Assembly: GCA_001586965.3 (NCBI GenBank)
Contig: LUCW03000307.1
Location: 5,001-37,500 of the forward strand
From: Sphaeroforma sirkka
Taxonomy: Eukaryota > Opisthokonta > Ichthyosporea > Ichthyophonida
DNA length: 32,500 bases
Reading direction: 5' to 3'
Positions 1 through 12,064 of this stretch are shown here, piece after piece. The position numbers were made by a program, and so were the translations under genes. Position 1 is the stretch's first letter, and each line of letters opens with the position of its first letter. The notes under the pieces are model-generated. The model was not told where the DNA came from. It saw only the letters and a program-made list of their open reading frames with translations, and did no database searches.

Positions 1-658
1 TCATACGAATATGCTCTATACGCACATGTCTGGTAGCCGTGTATGTTCTCGATACCATGTATGAGTGGGCAATGGGTGATTAAAAAAGGTCGGTATACTG
101 CTGTTATTGATCGCATAATAATACGGTGAAATAGAGTTGAGACAGAACTCAACAGCAAACTGAAACATATTTTTAGACGTCTCATGACCATCTACACATC
201 TTATCAATACAACACTAAACAGGCTTACCAAAAAAAAACATAATCTAAAGTATCAAACACCCTTAAGGAGGAAGAGATGAACACCTTCGTTGAAAAGAAA
301 AATAACCAACTTTACAGTACAAGAAGATATGAATATCATCACCACCTACCTAGAATAATAAATTATACGCCCTACCTAAGCAATACTGACACCGAACCCA
401 TATATTTCACACTACAAGTTTTTTCCAGCGCTCATGAAGAGAAGAGCAGCATCACCAACAACCCATTGTGTCCAAATCTACACGCTACTTTTCCAGCACT
501 GACATCGAACTTGATATATGTCTTTTGATACGTCACTTCCAGGATATAGGACGAAATGAACACAAATACTAACAAAATAAAACGACAATCCACCATACGC
601 CCACCCATTGACACCACTATGTACTATACCGAATGCCCTCCACAGGTTACAGGAAGAG
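1..658. other. No gene recognised (left edge)
   Basis: AT-rich sequence with only short, overlapping open frames on both strands and no recognisable domain. A CCTCCACAG at 637-645 resembles a 3' splice site just ahead of the gene at 659, so an upstream exon of that gene could lie here or beyond the window edge; I could not identify one. A 15-base near-match (AGGAAGAGATGAAC) occurs at about 270 and again at the start codon at 659, possibly by chance. Confidence 0.4.
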
Positions 659-2302
659 ATGAACGCCACTACCAGGCAGATAAGCGTAGAGCGGCAGATT
701 GCGGGTGCCGCAGATCGCATTGGCAGTAGCAGCGCCGCGAGCAAGAAGATTGGGAGTAGCAGCGGCAGGAGCCAGGCCAAGAAGCACAAAGAAACCATCA
801 TGGCAAAGATAAAAGAGCTAGAGAGTACTCTGAGTACTCTGCGCGAGACTCAGGGAGTATGCTCGCAGCGGTACAGCCTGCACTTGGTGTCGTATGCGTG
901 TCATACTGCCACAGATCACACGGGCATGGGCTCTGTGGAGGGGTTGACTACCGGCACAACGGTTGGCAATGGGGCTGTGGGTGTGCCAGGGCAAGGGAAG
1001 GCACGCCTGAGCCCTAATGACGGGGATGTAGAGAGTGAGGCTTTTGGTCAGAACTCGGGGCTGTCTGTACGCACGGTGTTCTTCCCCACACAGATGGCCC
1101 GAGACGAAGTACTGGAGCAGCTACTACCGGCAGTGACTCGGCAGAGTATGTGTACAATGGAGAGCCTGAACCAGTACTTGAACCAGGCCGAGGAACGGGA
1201 TACGGGTAATGAGGTGCCGCATACACCCGAGTTCATGAGTGCTGTAAGCAGGCTGAGCTGGTTAGATGTGGATGATACGGCCAAGAGGGGTATATACAGG
1301 TAGGTGCTGCTGGACGGTGGGGTTTGCACGGTGGATCAGTGACTGTGTATGTGAGCCCAGCTATTTTCCGTGATTATAGTTGGTATACGCGCATTCAAGT
1401 GATTGAGCACGGTTTATAGTTACTTTTGAGGTTGGTTATGAATTATCTAATTGACAGTGTGCAATTGTACTATATGGTGTTCTTGACTGAGTGCTTCTCA
1501 TATAAATGGCACTGTTACTAATTGTGTGGTGGTTTGAAACTTTGTGGTTATCCAGAAACACACGTGATCTCTTTCTACTACTGCACTTTGTATATATACA
1601 CTCAACTTTAAAAAGATGGGCTCCAAAGGTACGACACGACAAGACTATTACTTGCAGTATAACGCCTCATTCTTTCTTCCCAATACCAAATATCTGTATC
1701 ACCCACACAGCTTTACTCAGAAGGACTTCAAGAGTACGATTCAAAGTAGCTGCTATTTCATTTATAACATATCATACTCTACTAAACAATGCAATTCTGA
1801 CCATTTACATTCAATCAACACAGCTTTACTCAAGAGGGCTCCAAGAAACCGATTCAAAGAAGCTACTATTCCATTTATAACATCTCATACTCTACTAAAC
1901 AATGCAATTCTGACCATTTACATTCAATCAACACAGCTTTACTCAAGAGGGCTCCAAGAAACCGATTCAAAGAAGCTACTATTCCATTTATAACATCTCA
2001 TACTCTACTAAACAATGCAATTCTGATCATTTACATCCAATCAACACAGCTTTACCAAGAAGGGCTCCAAGCGTATGGTACGTCGAGACTATGTGATCTG
2101 CTGCCAACGGCCCAGCGAACCCCCAGACGCTTCGTCATCAATGTCTTCGTTCGACACCAACAGCCAATGGGGTGCATCTTGGTCCTCATTAGCTGAGCCT
2201 AGTCTGATCACGCTGGGAAAGCCCTCGCCGTTGATAGTCAAGCGTGGGTCTATATCCTCGGCCACGTCAATGCTGCTTCACCATAAGGTGTGTCGGTATT
2301 AG
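659..2302 (+). CDS. Two-exon gene of unknown function, coiled-coil/low-complexity N-terminus
   Basis: Inferred exons are 659-1299 and 2050-2302, giving 297 residues. Exon 1 is much more GC-rich than its surroundings and ends at ACAG/GTAGGT, a strong donor, where the frame would otherwise stop at 1303. Exon 2 begins after CACAG at 2045-2049; donor and acceptor are both phase 2, so the frame continues. I chose the ATG at 659 (GAAGAG-ATG-A) because the longer frame opens with a TTG at 608. An alternative is an upstream exon joined at the acceptor-like site ending at 645. Residues 20-45 carry two IGSSS repeats and a basic patch, and 40-66 look like a coiled coil (AKIKELESTLSTLRE). Exon 2 encodes a basic start (KKGSKRMVRR) and a Ser/Pro-rich tail. 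I recognise no family. AAG/GTGTGT at 2285-2290 could be a further donor, in which case the stop at 2300-2302 would be intronic and the gene would continue. Confidence 0.6.
1606..2110 (+). repeat. 113-bp tandem array copying an intron 3' splice site and exon start
   Basis: Copies begin with CACAG at 1706, 1819, 1932 and 2045, exactly 113 bases apart. Copies two and three differ at only two positions; the first is more diverged; the fourth runs into exon 2 of the surrounding gene. A fifth, older copy without CACAG starts at about 1606. The translated starts line up as FKKMGSKGTTRQDYY, FTQKDFKSTIQSS, FTQEGSKKPIQRSYYS (twice) and the exon's own FTKKGSKRMVRRDYV, so the repeat unit includes the acceptor plus the first codons of the exon. 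Because 113 is not a multiple of 3, the frame changes with each copy. Confidence 0.85.
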
Positions 2303-2712
2303 TAGTATGTACGTACACGTTGCAAACAGTTGCCCTCTATTTACATATAGGCAAGATTTGCTTCTGCAGTCGATTGCATGTGTTTATGTGTGTATGCATG
2401 TATATGTGTGTGGATATTATCTCGGCAAATTGTATTTATAGCACCTACATAAGGCAAGATGTACTTCTGATTATACTTACTCATACGCCGAACCTGTGAA
2501 ATCACTAACAAAGCGCCATCATTGATAGTCGATCGTTGGGTCTATATATCATTTTGACTACGCCAATGCAACTTCATCACATACGAGTGGCCATTTTTTT
2601 GTGCAAATGTAATTGTGACACATATATCGTACGATTGTAGCCATGGTACGTGAAAACAACTATATTGGTGTAGTACTTTTGTATCTAACAACAATAATTG
2701 ACATGCACGAAT
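2303..2712. other. Gene-free stretch with a decayed copy of the preceding exon end
   Basis: No gene seen. Bases of about 2503-2577 are a diverged copy of the exon 2 end at about 2215-2283: both contain TTGATAGTC, then GGGTCTATAT, then CAATG and CTTCA in the same order and spacing. A smaller pair, GGCAAGAT followed by CTTCTG, occurs at about 2350 and 2453. Confidence 0.55.
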
Positions 2713-2782
<70 letters not shown>

Positions 2783-2788
2783 TTATAT

Positions 2789-2820
<32 letters not shown>

Positions 2821-3699
2821 GTATATGTACATGCATATATATATATATATATATAACATATATATATAATATATATATAATAATATATAATATATATAAT
2901 AATATATATATAATATAATAATATATATAACCATAATATGTATATATATATATATACATATATAATAATAGCATAATATATGTATATATAATATAACATA
3001 ATAATATATATAATATGTACATAATAATAATAATATGTAATAATATATACATATGTTTACATGTGTAATATTATTAATTTACCATGCATGCCATAATATA
3101 TAATAATAATATGTATATACAATAATATTACATGTAATAATAATAATATATGCAATGTGTATATGTATATAATATGTGTAATGTTATGTTAATATCATAC
3201 CATATGTAATAATAATACATGTTATGTAGCATACATGTATAATAATATTAATAACAATAGTAATGTATATAATAATGCATAATAATAATGGCTGTATACA
3301 CATACATAATATAATGACAACACATACATATAATACATATGCGTAATAATACATGTAATACGTATGTATGCATACGTACAATGCAATAATGCATGTATGT
3401 AATATGTATAATGCATGCAATAATAATATGTAATAACCAATGCATACAATAATACATAATACATAATATATACGTATATGTACATTGTATGTAATATGTA
3501 TATGTAATAATGCTATTAATACATATATTATATGTATATAACATATGTAACATGTATAATATATTATTATGCTATAATATATTATATAATAATATATATA
3601 ATATTAATATTAATAATAATATATATATATATACATATAATAATGTATAATAATAATAATATGCAATATATATATATGTATGTATATAATATATATATA

Positions 3700-3785
<86 letters not shown>
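2713..3785. repeat. About 1.07 kb AT-rich microsatellite block
   Basis: Almost wholly TA, TAA and TAATAA simple sequence, with a short CA tract near 2790-2808. It ends in an uninterrupted (AT)38 at 3707-3782. Long open frames here translate to Tyr/Ile strings and are artefacts of the repeat. Confidence 0.95.
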
Positions 3786-3786
<1 letters not shown>

Positions 3787-5051
3787 AGATAAACATACTT
3801 GCATAGCACTGCAATGAAGCATATCGCTGCTATACGTGAATGCAAGTGATCCTCATTCACTGACATATGCCTGCTCACCCTTACAATACAGGAAAGTCAC
3901 AAACAGCAACACTGATATACGACCATATGTCGCAAGATGAGTAACTGTGATGTATATGGCAATCTATGTTTACCCTGCATCAGCGAAATAAAAGTTGGCA
4001 GTCCTTGTTATGCCCAAAACAAAAATGTCTTAGCTGTATCCCTAGTACTCAGATCTATTGATTGATGTCCTCAATGCTCAATAAATATGCACATGTATGA
4101 TAATATTTCATATGCTTACCAGTAGCGGTGGTATGATGGTCACAGATTTACTATATCGCCGGTGCAAACCCTCGCTCTGGACCACCACACAGATTTCAGT
4201 AATATATTTTTAAGTGAAACGCATTACAGTCACGTTGTGCAGACGTGTAAAGCGGTTGTATCGGAAAAGAGGGAGCTTATATTAAATATTATAAGCCCAG
4301 ACAGGGCATGTTTCTATATGAATTGGCGGGATATAACAAGGTGTATAATAAATGGTCCCAACCCACTTATAGAATGTTTCTGAATGAGAAGGCAGCGCAT
4401 TACAGCTGACTACAGGAAAAGCGTAGTGGAAGGAGGGTTGAGATAACACTTTTTAAATCGGCTCCTTTTAGCTGCATAATTCTGGAAGATTGATAATTAC
4501 TTCCATATATTTTGTACGCACAAATAAGATGTCTCTTGTATAGTACCTATATCTATCGACTGAACTAATCTTCAAAGATGGTCTAAGTACAATGGGAATG
4601 TTTAAACTTCTGTCACTCTCAGCATTTGACTGGAGAAACTACGCGTGCATGCCATGTTTTGTGAATACTGTACATACAAGCATACACTACATGCAATGTG
4701 AGTACATGTATATAAATGCAAACTTGTTATGTAGACACTGTACACAAAAGAATACAGGCTATGAGAACAGTACATATATGCAAGCATACTGACTGTACAT
4801 CCATGGTTTATGAAAATTTATGCAAGCATGCTATGTCGATACTGTAAATACCTGCATACATGATATATAAATATCGTCCATATATGTATACATACTACGT
4901 ATATTCTGTACGCACAAATGTGTTATATAAAAGATGAAAACACATGCATACAATATGCATAGCTGGAAACTTATGTATACAAGCTATGCATGCATGCTAC
5001 GGGTACACTGCGTTCGTGCCATTCAATCATATAATCCATGCATGCTATTTG
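3786..5051. other. No gene recognised
   Basis: Moderately AT-rich. A 73-codon frame at 4162-4383 follows an acceptor-like CCACCACACAG but matches no family and does not join in frame to the donor at 2288. From about 4660 to 5000 the phrases TACTGTACATAC, CACTGTACACA and TACTGTAAATAC recur as diverged short repeats rich in TGTACA and TGCATGCA. Confidence 0.4.
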
Positions 5052-5135
5052 AACATATATGTATACATGTATAAACATATATGTATACATGCATAAACAT
5101 ACATGTATACATGTATAAACATATATGCAAACATG
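5052..5135 (+). repeat. 22-bp tandem repeat, about 3.8 copies
   Basis: Units start at 5052, 5074, 5096 and 5118 and read AACATATATGTATACATG plus TATA, with one or two changes per copy. The unit contains the palindromes ATATAT and TGTATACA, so each copy can fold on itself. Confidence 0.9.
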
Positions 5136-5494
5136 TTATTTGGACATATATTCACATGTACAATGCATACATTGTACATTTGTGAAAAAATGCATACATA
5201 GATTGCATGTACATATATGCATTTATGTATTATGCTATGTAAATAGCTAAAACAGTACATGAACACTACATGCATCATATAAACGCATATCAAGTATATT
5301 CTACAATAAATCGAGGTTGTTGAAATGCCTGCGGTTTCAGACAATCCAACATGCAAATCGTAGAGTACTTCATGAAGTGTTTGAAAAAATTATCGGTGGC
5401 TATTGAGCAACGCCGAGAGTATCTCACATTAATCATAAGTAGCCTGCACGCGAGTTCATACGAACTTAGGGTAAGTCAGACTCACACAGTGTAA

Positions 5495-6330
5495 ATGCTT
5501 GCTCCCGTGCCTTGGAAAGTGTCTCAAAAAGGTCATACCGGAGCCAAGCGTACAGCCACCACTATTTCTTGCGGCGTTTGTTCCAAACTCGACCACATCG
5601 ATTCTGTCTGTTCCAAACAATTAAATAAAGCAAACTTTCCTTATATTTGCCCCAAAATAATTTCGTTTCGCACCTATTCCATCCCACGCTCCATCTCTAA
5701 CCTCCTCATCGACGGCGGTGCCACTGAGAACCACTTACATACTAAATTCGAACACCTTGAGAACTTAGGGCACGGCTCATTTACCCTACAGCTCGCCGAT
5801 GATAGCACACGTCAGATTACCACTCGTGACACCCTTCAATCCCTCGTAGACACGTATGTCAGCGATTAAGTAAAACAACAGCTGGTCTCCCAGAACCAGC
5901 TCCAAGATGCAGGGTTTGCACTCAATTTTGCTGCCGATCGACAAGCTTGCCACCTAAGCTACGGCTCCCGCCAGCTCAACCTATCTCGTGCACAAGGGGG
6001 CTACCGTCTTTACTACGGCCAGCTGCTTAACGCCGCCTCTTCCACGGCAACCACAAGCACCCTACAGCCTGCACCTACGGTCCCATCGCAATCACGGGTT
6101 GATAAGGTTTATCCTCCAATATGGTTCTTACGGTACAACCACCTCCACAAATTACCAAGGTTCTTCCCCCAACACAGAAGACCGCCCCACCCCCACATGT
6201 ACCCTTCTCAAGTCCACACACTCTTCTGGCTACCCCAGCCATCTCCAACAGGGTCCAAACCTACCACGAATACCATTGCAACCTAGGCCATAGGAGTTGG
6301 ACGACGACTCTGAAGATGGCCACGAAAGAT
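5495..6330 (+). mobile_element. Ty1/copia remnant: zinc knuckle, protease, GAG-pre-integrase
   Basis: The frame opening at 5495 has a perfect CX2CX4HX4C zinc knuckle (residues 26-39, CGVCSKLDHIDSVC) followed by an aspartic protease active site, LLIDGGATENH (Asp at about 5711). A TAA at 5867-5869 interrupts the frame, but the same frame continues with VSQNQLQDAGFALNF, the segment that in copia polyproteins follows the protease. After frameshifts, YHEYHCNLGHRSW at about 6262-6300 matches the GAG-pre-integrase box (H-x-x-LGH). The order gag knuckle, protease, pre-integrase is the copia order. Integrase core, RT and LTRs were not found. The element is dead, with at least one nonsense mutation and two frame changes. 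Being GC-richer than its flanks also supports former coding. Confidence 0.75.
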
Positions 6331-6369
6331 AAAGTTACTCTCATCCATCCTCCATCACCAGGCATAAAC

Positions 6370-6500
6370 GCTGAAGATTGGATGCTGAACAGGACCAACT
6401 TTTCTCACGACAAGGGCCACCTCGACTATACATCCACTATCGATCTCTTCGCTTCCCCGAAGGCCGCACAACTAATCCGATTTGTTAGCCCCTACGGTGG
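6370..6500 (+). mobile_element. DIRS/Ngaro-like 'DLFAS' retroelement fragment
   Basis: The open frame 6121-6591 continues past the copia pre-integrase box into AEDWMLNRTNFS and then STIDLFASPKAAQLIRFVS (about 6433-6489). The pattern E-D-W-x-L-x-x-x-x-F followed by DLFAS, an N/K-AQL and RFVS is, from family knowledge, typical of the RNase H region of tyrosine-recombinase retroelements (DIRS, Ngaro). This is unexpected directly after a copia box, so it looks like a junction between unrelated elements. No tyrosine recombinase was found downstream. Confidence 0.5.
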
Positions 6501-6559
6501 AGGTGCATTCACCGATTGCTTCAGTTTCGGGCTCCGCCACTTTAGACTCTATCCGCATC

Positions 6560-7052
6560 AAATGGGCCCGCCTCGCTCTCGAGGGCAATAGTTATGACAA
6601 ATGACTGTCCCTAATTACATCTCTTCCTCGGCAAGTTCCAAGATGACATCCCAGTCGGTACTCTACTTCAAATACATCTAGAAAAAGATCTTAACTCACC
6701 ATAAGGCTACTCCAGTGGCCTCACGCGCTTCGGGTCTCGATGAGGCTCGCGTCGAGCAAGCTGATACTTTCAGGAAGAAGACTATCGCCGATGACACTTA
6801 GCACAAGGCCCGCACACGTCCCTTGAAATACTGAGCGAGGACCCATAGGCATTTCTCTTCTATCTCCGCAAGACATATCGACACATGTCCTCCGACACCA
6901 TAACTTTAGAGATCTTCCAGAACTTTAAACGCAGTGATGAGGACACGATTCGCATCTGGTCCAAACGGGTCGTCCTGGTCGCGCGCGAAGCTGAACTCCA
7001 ATACACCACCTTCTCACCGATCTTCATCCAAGGATGTTCCTATCTCTTGTAA
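6560..7052 (+). mobile_element. Retroelement gag fragments (two pieces)
   Basis: In shifting frames, about 6560-6700 reads IRIKWARLALEG and then LFLGKFQDDIPVGTLLQIHL, resembling the 'W..F...F' core of Retrotrans_gag. A second open piece at 6849-7052 (68 codons with its stop) reads FLFYLRKTYRHMSSDTI and then DEDTIRIWSKRVVLVAREAEL, the typical end of that domain. Stops at 6846-6848 and 7050-7052 bound the second piece. Because gag lies downstream of pol-type pieces, these belong to another copy or were rearranged. Confidence 0.5.
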
Positions 7053-8042
7053 CTTTTAACTACATTCGAGACTATACAGGCAGTGCTTAATACATGCAGA
7101 GCATAATAAACAAGAAAGAGAGGGCAAAAAGGATCACCCCCTGGTCAACGCCTAACACTTCAAACGAAACAACTTGATATCCAAAGGCGAATATAAAACA
7201 GCAGCGAACCCTGATGCATTACCATCTCTTGTATAGAGTTTCAGTGCGATACAGACTATATAATGAATTGAACAACGAAGTTACAAGCTGTCGAAGACGG
7301 CATCGTAAATGTATGTGTATATTAAACAAAGACGAGTTGTGCGGCAAGAATATAAGATTAAGGGAGGTCTTTAAGTGCCGTGTAGAAGTCAAAACTACAC
7401 CTCCACGCAACATTCCCTCAAAGAATTTCTTAAGTTAAAACAATTTCTGCTGCTCGAATATATATGAGCACGAAATACTTTTAAGCTTTATCTACAAATA
7501 CCACAGCAGAACGTTACAAAGCTTGTACCTTCGAATTTAGATACAACTGTAGAGGAACCACAGATACAAGAAAAAGGGCGAGCAAAGCTGGGTTTGCACG
7601 CGTAGATAGAAATGTTTTACATCAGCCAGCTAATGACTACCACATCTATCTCCCAATGTAAGTGCTCTTAACACATCTGTAAAGAAGCTCACGCTTATGA
7701 AGATGGAGATTGCTCACGTCATATATATTTTGGTGAATGTAGTTGGTTGCTATGAGAAGTTAAACAACATCACACAGGGGAAAATCTCCATTATTAGACC
7801 TGACAAGTGTGAGAAGACCAACACCTATCACACCAAGGCCTGTGACAGCAAACCAGACATTAAGTTGTTATGAAAAGGTTACTGGGTTCAATTCCTGCAG
7901 TAAAATTATGACGACATATTGAGATAAGCGTGTAATCGTAGCTGTATACTACAATAAGAATAGGGTTCTTGGAGCTGATGTTGGTTCTTAAATACCGTAA
8001 ATAGCAGACCGCTTTACTTTACATAAAGATATTAAACGTAGA
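7053..8042 (+). other. Degraded region, probably the 5' part of the following gypsy element
   Basis: No intact gene. A 74-codon open frame at 7214-7438 has no recognisable domain. At about 7680-7860 a frame stays open for some 55 codons and is Cys/Lys-rich (IIRPDKCEKTNTYHTKAC), as gag-to-pol linkers often are, but I cannot assign it. Confidence 0.3.
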
Positions 8043-8890
8043 ACACAGACAACTCACCTTGTGCTTTCAGAGAGGGACACTAAAGTTACATACGTTAAAA
8101 TCTTGTTAGCCGATGATCGCATGACAACCACGTAATTTGCAGTGGTTAAGATGCCACAAAGTAAATACGACATTATTGTCGGAATAACCGACCTGATTAC
8201 CTAGAATCAATCAGAAGATGATTGTTTGAAACCTTATATACCTCCCTCTGTAAAGGTTGTACTTACCAGGCTGACTATACAGTGCCAATACGGTTACGCT
8301 AAAGAAATTACGTTAAATAAGTTAAATTGCAAAAATTAAATTAGGTTCAGACCTTATAATGAGCAAATGGTTAGGGGATGTAAGACTGAGACTTTTGTCT
8401 ATATAGTTTGCTCTGATCACTCACTACGTTAGTCTAAATTTATTTGATGTCAGTATGTATTTATTTGAGATCAAAGACTATTCTATTAGATGCATAATAT
8501 TTCATTTCATGCATCGAAACAATCATCCAATCGCGATTACTAATAAAATAACTCAGGTTTAACTTAAGAAAATTAAATTAAATTAAAAAACACCAAGCTG
8601 GTGTAATTGAATGTCTGCACCTATACCCCTACACGGGTATCTAGCTCTCCATCCCATTGAAGGCATAAACTGACACATCTGAAAGGCTGGCTAGGAGGAG
8701 TCAATATTATGATATACTTCTCAGTGGATTAATTTGCGCTGAGCGTATTTGGCAATACAACATGTGTCATCAGCCTATCCCCCAATATTATGGTGGAAAA
8801 CATGTCACTAAAGAAAAAAACCAACAAATTTACAGTAGAGTCTCCACTCTATATTGTATACGATTGTATTTTCAAATATCTAAAAAATAA

Positions 8891-8929
8891 TGTTTGTTTG
8901 TTTGTTTGTTTTCAATTGTTTGTTTGTTA
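8891..8929 (+). repeat. (TTTG)n microsatellite
   Basis: TGTT/TTTG repeats interrupted once by TTTCAATTG, lying in an otherwise featureless part between the protease and RT pieces of the gypsy remnant. Confidence 0.9.
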
Positions 8930-9399
8930 TCCATTTTACAAATATCTACAATTACGCCATAACATGTGCTTCTACCATTAAGAACACCGTTGTTTTCAAA
9001 ACACACCCGAGGAATTAATTCCTGACGTCGCAGGTAAGATAATTAGTTTTGTGCTTCTTAACAAAACAAAATACTAACAATGACTGGGTGAAGTTCTGCT
9101 TATACACGGATATGTTAGCCTTGACTTAACCAATGTGGGCATTTCAAGGCTAAAATGTCCTTCAAGAAGCGATGTATCTTTGAGACATGACGCTATAGTA
9201 AGGTAACATGTAGAGAAGTGGTTATCCGATGGGCCAATTGTCACCAATTGAAACTTCTTTCGACACACCCCCGTCAATATAGCTCTGACGATTCGTTCAA
9301 TAAGGTCATATGTTTAGACACGAGTTCAAACAAAAACTCAGTTTCCACCTACCTCGTATTAATAGCTAGTAAAAGGATGCAATAAGCTACAGTTTTTAG

Positions 9400-9506
<107 letters not shown>

Positions 9507-9835
9507 TATGGATCACAACATATATACTTTATCGTTACTTGGGAATAGAAGCAATTATTGATTCAAAGGAGCCCCATTCGGGTTACACTTTAAAACAACA
9601 TTCTTCCAGCAGGTTTGTTGATATGACTAATATGCAAGTATATGTAGATGAGATAGTTGTCCTTTCTAAAGCAACAAGTGAACATGCTGCCATAGTACAA
9701 TGATGATTCCTACAGCGACTCAACGAACAAAACTATTGATCGCAGTAAACCAGGATTGTTTACCAAGCATAAAACTACGGCCAAATAGCGGAGACTCAAT
9801 AAGGTTTATCCCAGCATCAACCAAGGAGAGAATCT

Positions 9836-10202
9836 AAACTCAGAGAGGGACACAGAAATATTTTAGATGGAATTATCTCGGAACCGATATGCCGGGAGTA
9901 TGGAATCATCAATATAGAATATCTCTAATGGGCATAAAGGCATCCCTAACTATCGGAGAAGTACAATCTAAGAGCATAAGGCCAAAGATTACAATGGAAG
10001 CCACAATCGTTGAAGACGTGGTGACGCTGCCTTTGGATTGGATCGTAGAATAAGTGAGAACCTTTTTCACCTTAAAAGGTGTTTTTTTAATGGCTCAAGA
10101 ATTACGAGTCCAAAGCATATAAAAGCAGGGACTCGAATCAAATAAATCACAACTATTCACTTAAAACTTACAACACTTTAAGATACTTTAATATCTGAGA
10201 AC
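9836..10202 (+). mobile_element. Foreign segment interrupting the gypsy RT, LTR-like
   Basis: Gypsy RT normally runs some 45 codons from the LQRLNE region to DPxKVE; here about 450 bases separate them. The excess holds an unrelated frame ending at about 10051 (TDMPGVWNHQYRISLMG ... VTLPLDWIVE, stop), then TGAGAACC at 10053, a TATAAAAG box at about 10115-10122 and AT-rich sequence. An ORF end followed by TG... and a TATA box is what the 3' end of another LTR element would look like. An inverted repeat, TATCTGAGA/TCTCAGATA (10192-10200, 10217-10225), lies at the right edge. Boundaries and target-site duplication were not established. Confidence 0.4.
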
Positions 10203-11280
10203 AATACAAAACAACTTCTCAGATACTGTATGTCAGGGGAAGGTACTAAAATTGACCCCGGTAAGGTAGAACAACTCATAGATTGGCGCACATCAACTAT
10301 TGGAAGTTAAAAATTGCGTCAGTGGTTTTGTAAACTACATCATTGACGGAGTTATAATCCTAGCAGATTATTTGAACCTTTTTAACACAAATGCCACAAG
10401 GGAAAACTAAGACAATTATGGACTAAAGGATGCGATGATGCATTTAAAGCATTAAAACACACAGTCCAACAAAATTGTCTAGTATAAAGACCAGTTGATG
10501 GGGTACATTTGATATAGCCACGAACGGTGTGTTAGACTTAGCCTTAGGAGGTATTCTCTATGAGGTTATAGATAAAATACCTCGGCATGTACATTTCTTT
10601 AGTTGAGTAATAAATGCTTCACATTTGAATTGCCCAACAGTAAGTCAGAGCCCGAAATCTTTGGGACACGCTTCTAAAGAAACTTATGAAAAACAATACC
10701 GAAGTATATACACATATAACGCGACTATTAAATATGCCGAGTGCATATACTGTTTACAAGCGCACTAATAACGTTCAGACAATATTAGTGCAGGAATCTG
10801 AAGCCACTTTAAACTTAGAGAACACGTTAGCGGACTCTTAACACCCTGCTTTGGCTCTCGAAGTGTAGCATGGCACATCCAAAACCATAAGCTGAAGCAC
10901 CAGAATGTAGCAAAGTCTTCACAGACGCCAAGCGTAATGGAATAGCACATCCTAAGCTAGTGACTTTAATGGATAAAGTATAGCAGTCATGTGCAGACTG
11001 TGATTTCAATCAGATCAGGCGCAATGGATTCGCGCCGCATAAAAGTGTGGTAGAAAATGTCACCATTGATTTGGCCGACCTGCTATCGTCCGAGCACACG
11101 GGCGACCGCTACGTATGTCACCTCTCCGATGTGGCGTCACGGTTTAAACCGTTAAATTTATTAAAAAAATGAGAGTACTCTGACCGTGGCAGAACTATGT
11201 TGCGAGTCTTTGCTGACCACGGGTGGCCAGGTATAATATGTTTTGATAAAAGTAGCGAGTTCTGTGATGACGTAGTGTAA

Positions 11281-12064
11281 TCATAAGTCACTTGTATCTT
11301 AAGTTCCCCACCTGAGGAACATTGAATGTATATTATGCTACTTAAGTGTACCAACCCAATTTCATTTCTTGCTTTTTTTTGGGTTCAAAATTAGCTTGAG
11401 CGGTGAGCAAGTAGCGTCTCATGAACATTAAAGCTGAGTAGGCTATTTTAGATAAACTAGGTTTACCAAATGGTTTCTAAATGTTTTATTCATTAATTCC
11501 TTTTCTATTATACAAATTAAATATTTGGATTGCCCATTAAAAGGCCTATTAATCTCCACTGATATATATTTGAGTACTTCAGTAGCGAAATGGCTTAACT
11601 GAAAATAGGTTCTTAGGGACTAGTAGCCTTGCCAAGTTTTTCCTCCGAGTAGCCAACCAGATTGCCAGTCTGATGTAGGCAAGCCGGCGATTCCTGATAC
11701 ATGGCTAGTCCATCGGTTAGTGCAATGCCTGGAGACTTTAGCAGTATACTCTATTTCATTCATTTTCCCAAAAGATAAGATTTTTTAAGTAACAATTTCG
11801 CGCGGCGAAAGCAATACTAATAGTTTTGTCAAGCACGACTATGCAAATTTATTTTTCACGACGGACCTTTGACTCAAATTTTTGTCTCCGAAACGTATAT
11901 CTCGGTGACCAGTAGGTCACCAGTGTAGAACTGAATACCACTTTCAAAAAAAAACCACAGACCCCACCAAAACGTTGACTTGAAACTTGGATTTTCAATA
12001 TAAAAAATATATAAAAATAGGGAGTTTAGGGACCCATAGTCCCACAGTCCCACAGCCGCGAAAA
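11281..12064. other. No gene recognised; short palindrome at 11904
   Basis: No coding signal. GGTGACC-AGTA-GGTCACC at 11904-11921 is a perfect 7-bp stem with a 4-base loop, about 145 bases upstream of the first ATG of the next element, and may belong to its 5' leader. Confidence 0.45.

Noticed and set aside
608-658. Extending the 659 gene back to 608
   Set aside because: The frame opens with TTG, not ATG, and a splice-acceptor-like site lies at 637-645; ATG 659 is the safer start.
2542-3878. Long overlapping Tyr/Ile-rich open frames on both strands
   Set aside because: Direct translation of (TA)n/(TAA)n simple sequence; not genes.
7879-7893. GGTTCAATTCC as the B box of a tRNA gene
   Set aside because: The flanking five-base T-stem does not pair properly and no acceptor or anticodon arm can be formed upstream.
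11582-11700. TAGCGAAATGG as the A box of a tRNA gene
   Set aside because: No B box or cloverleaf at a suitable distance.
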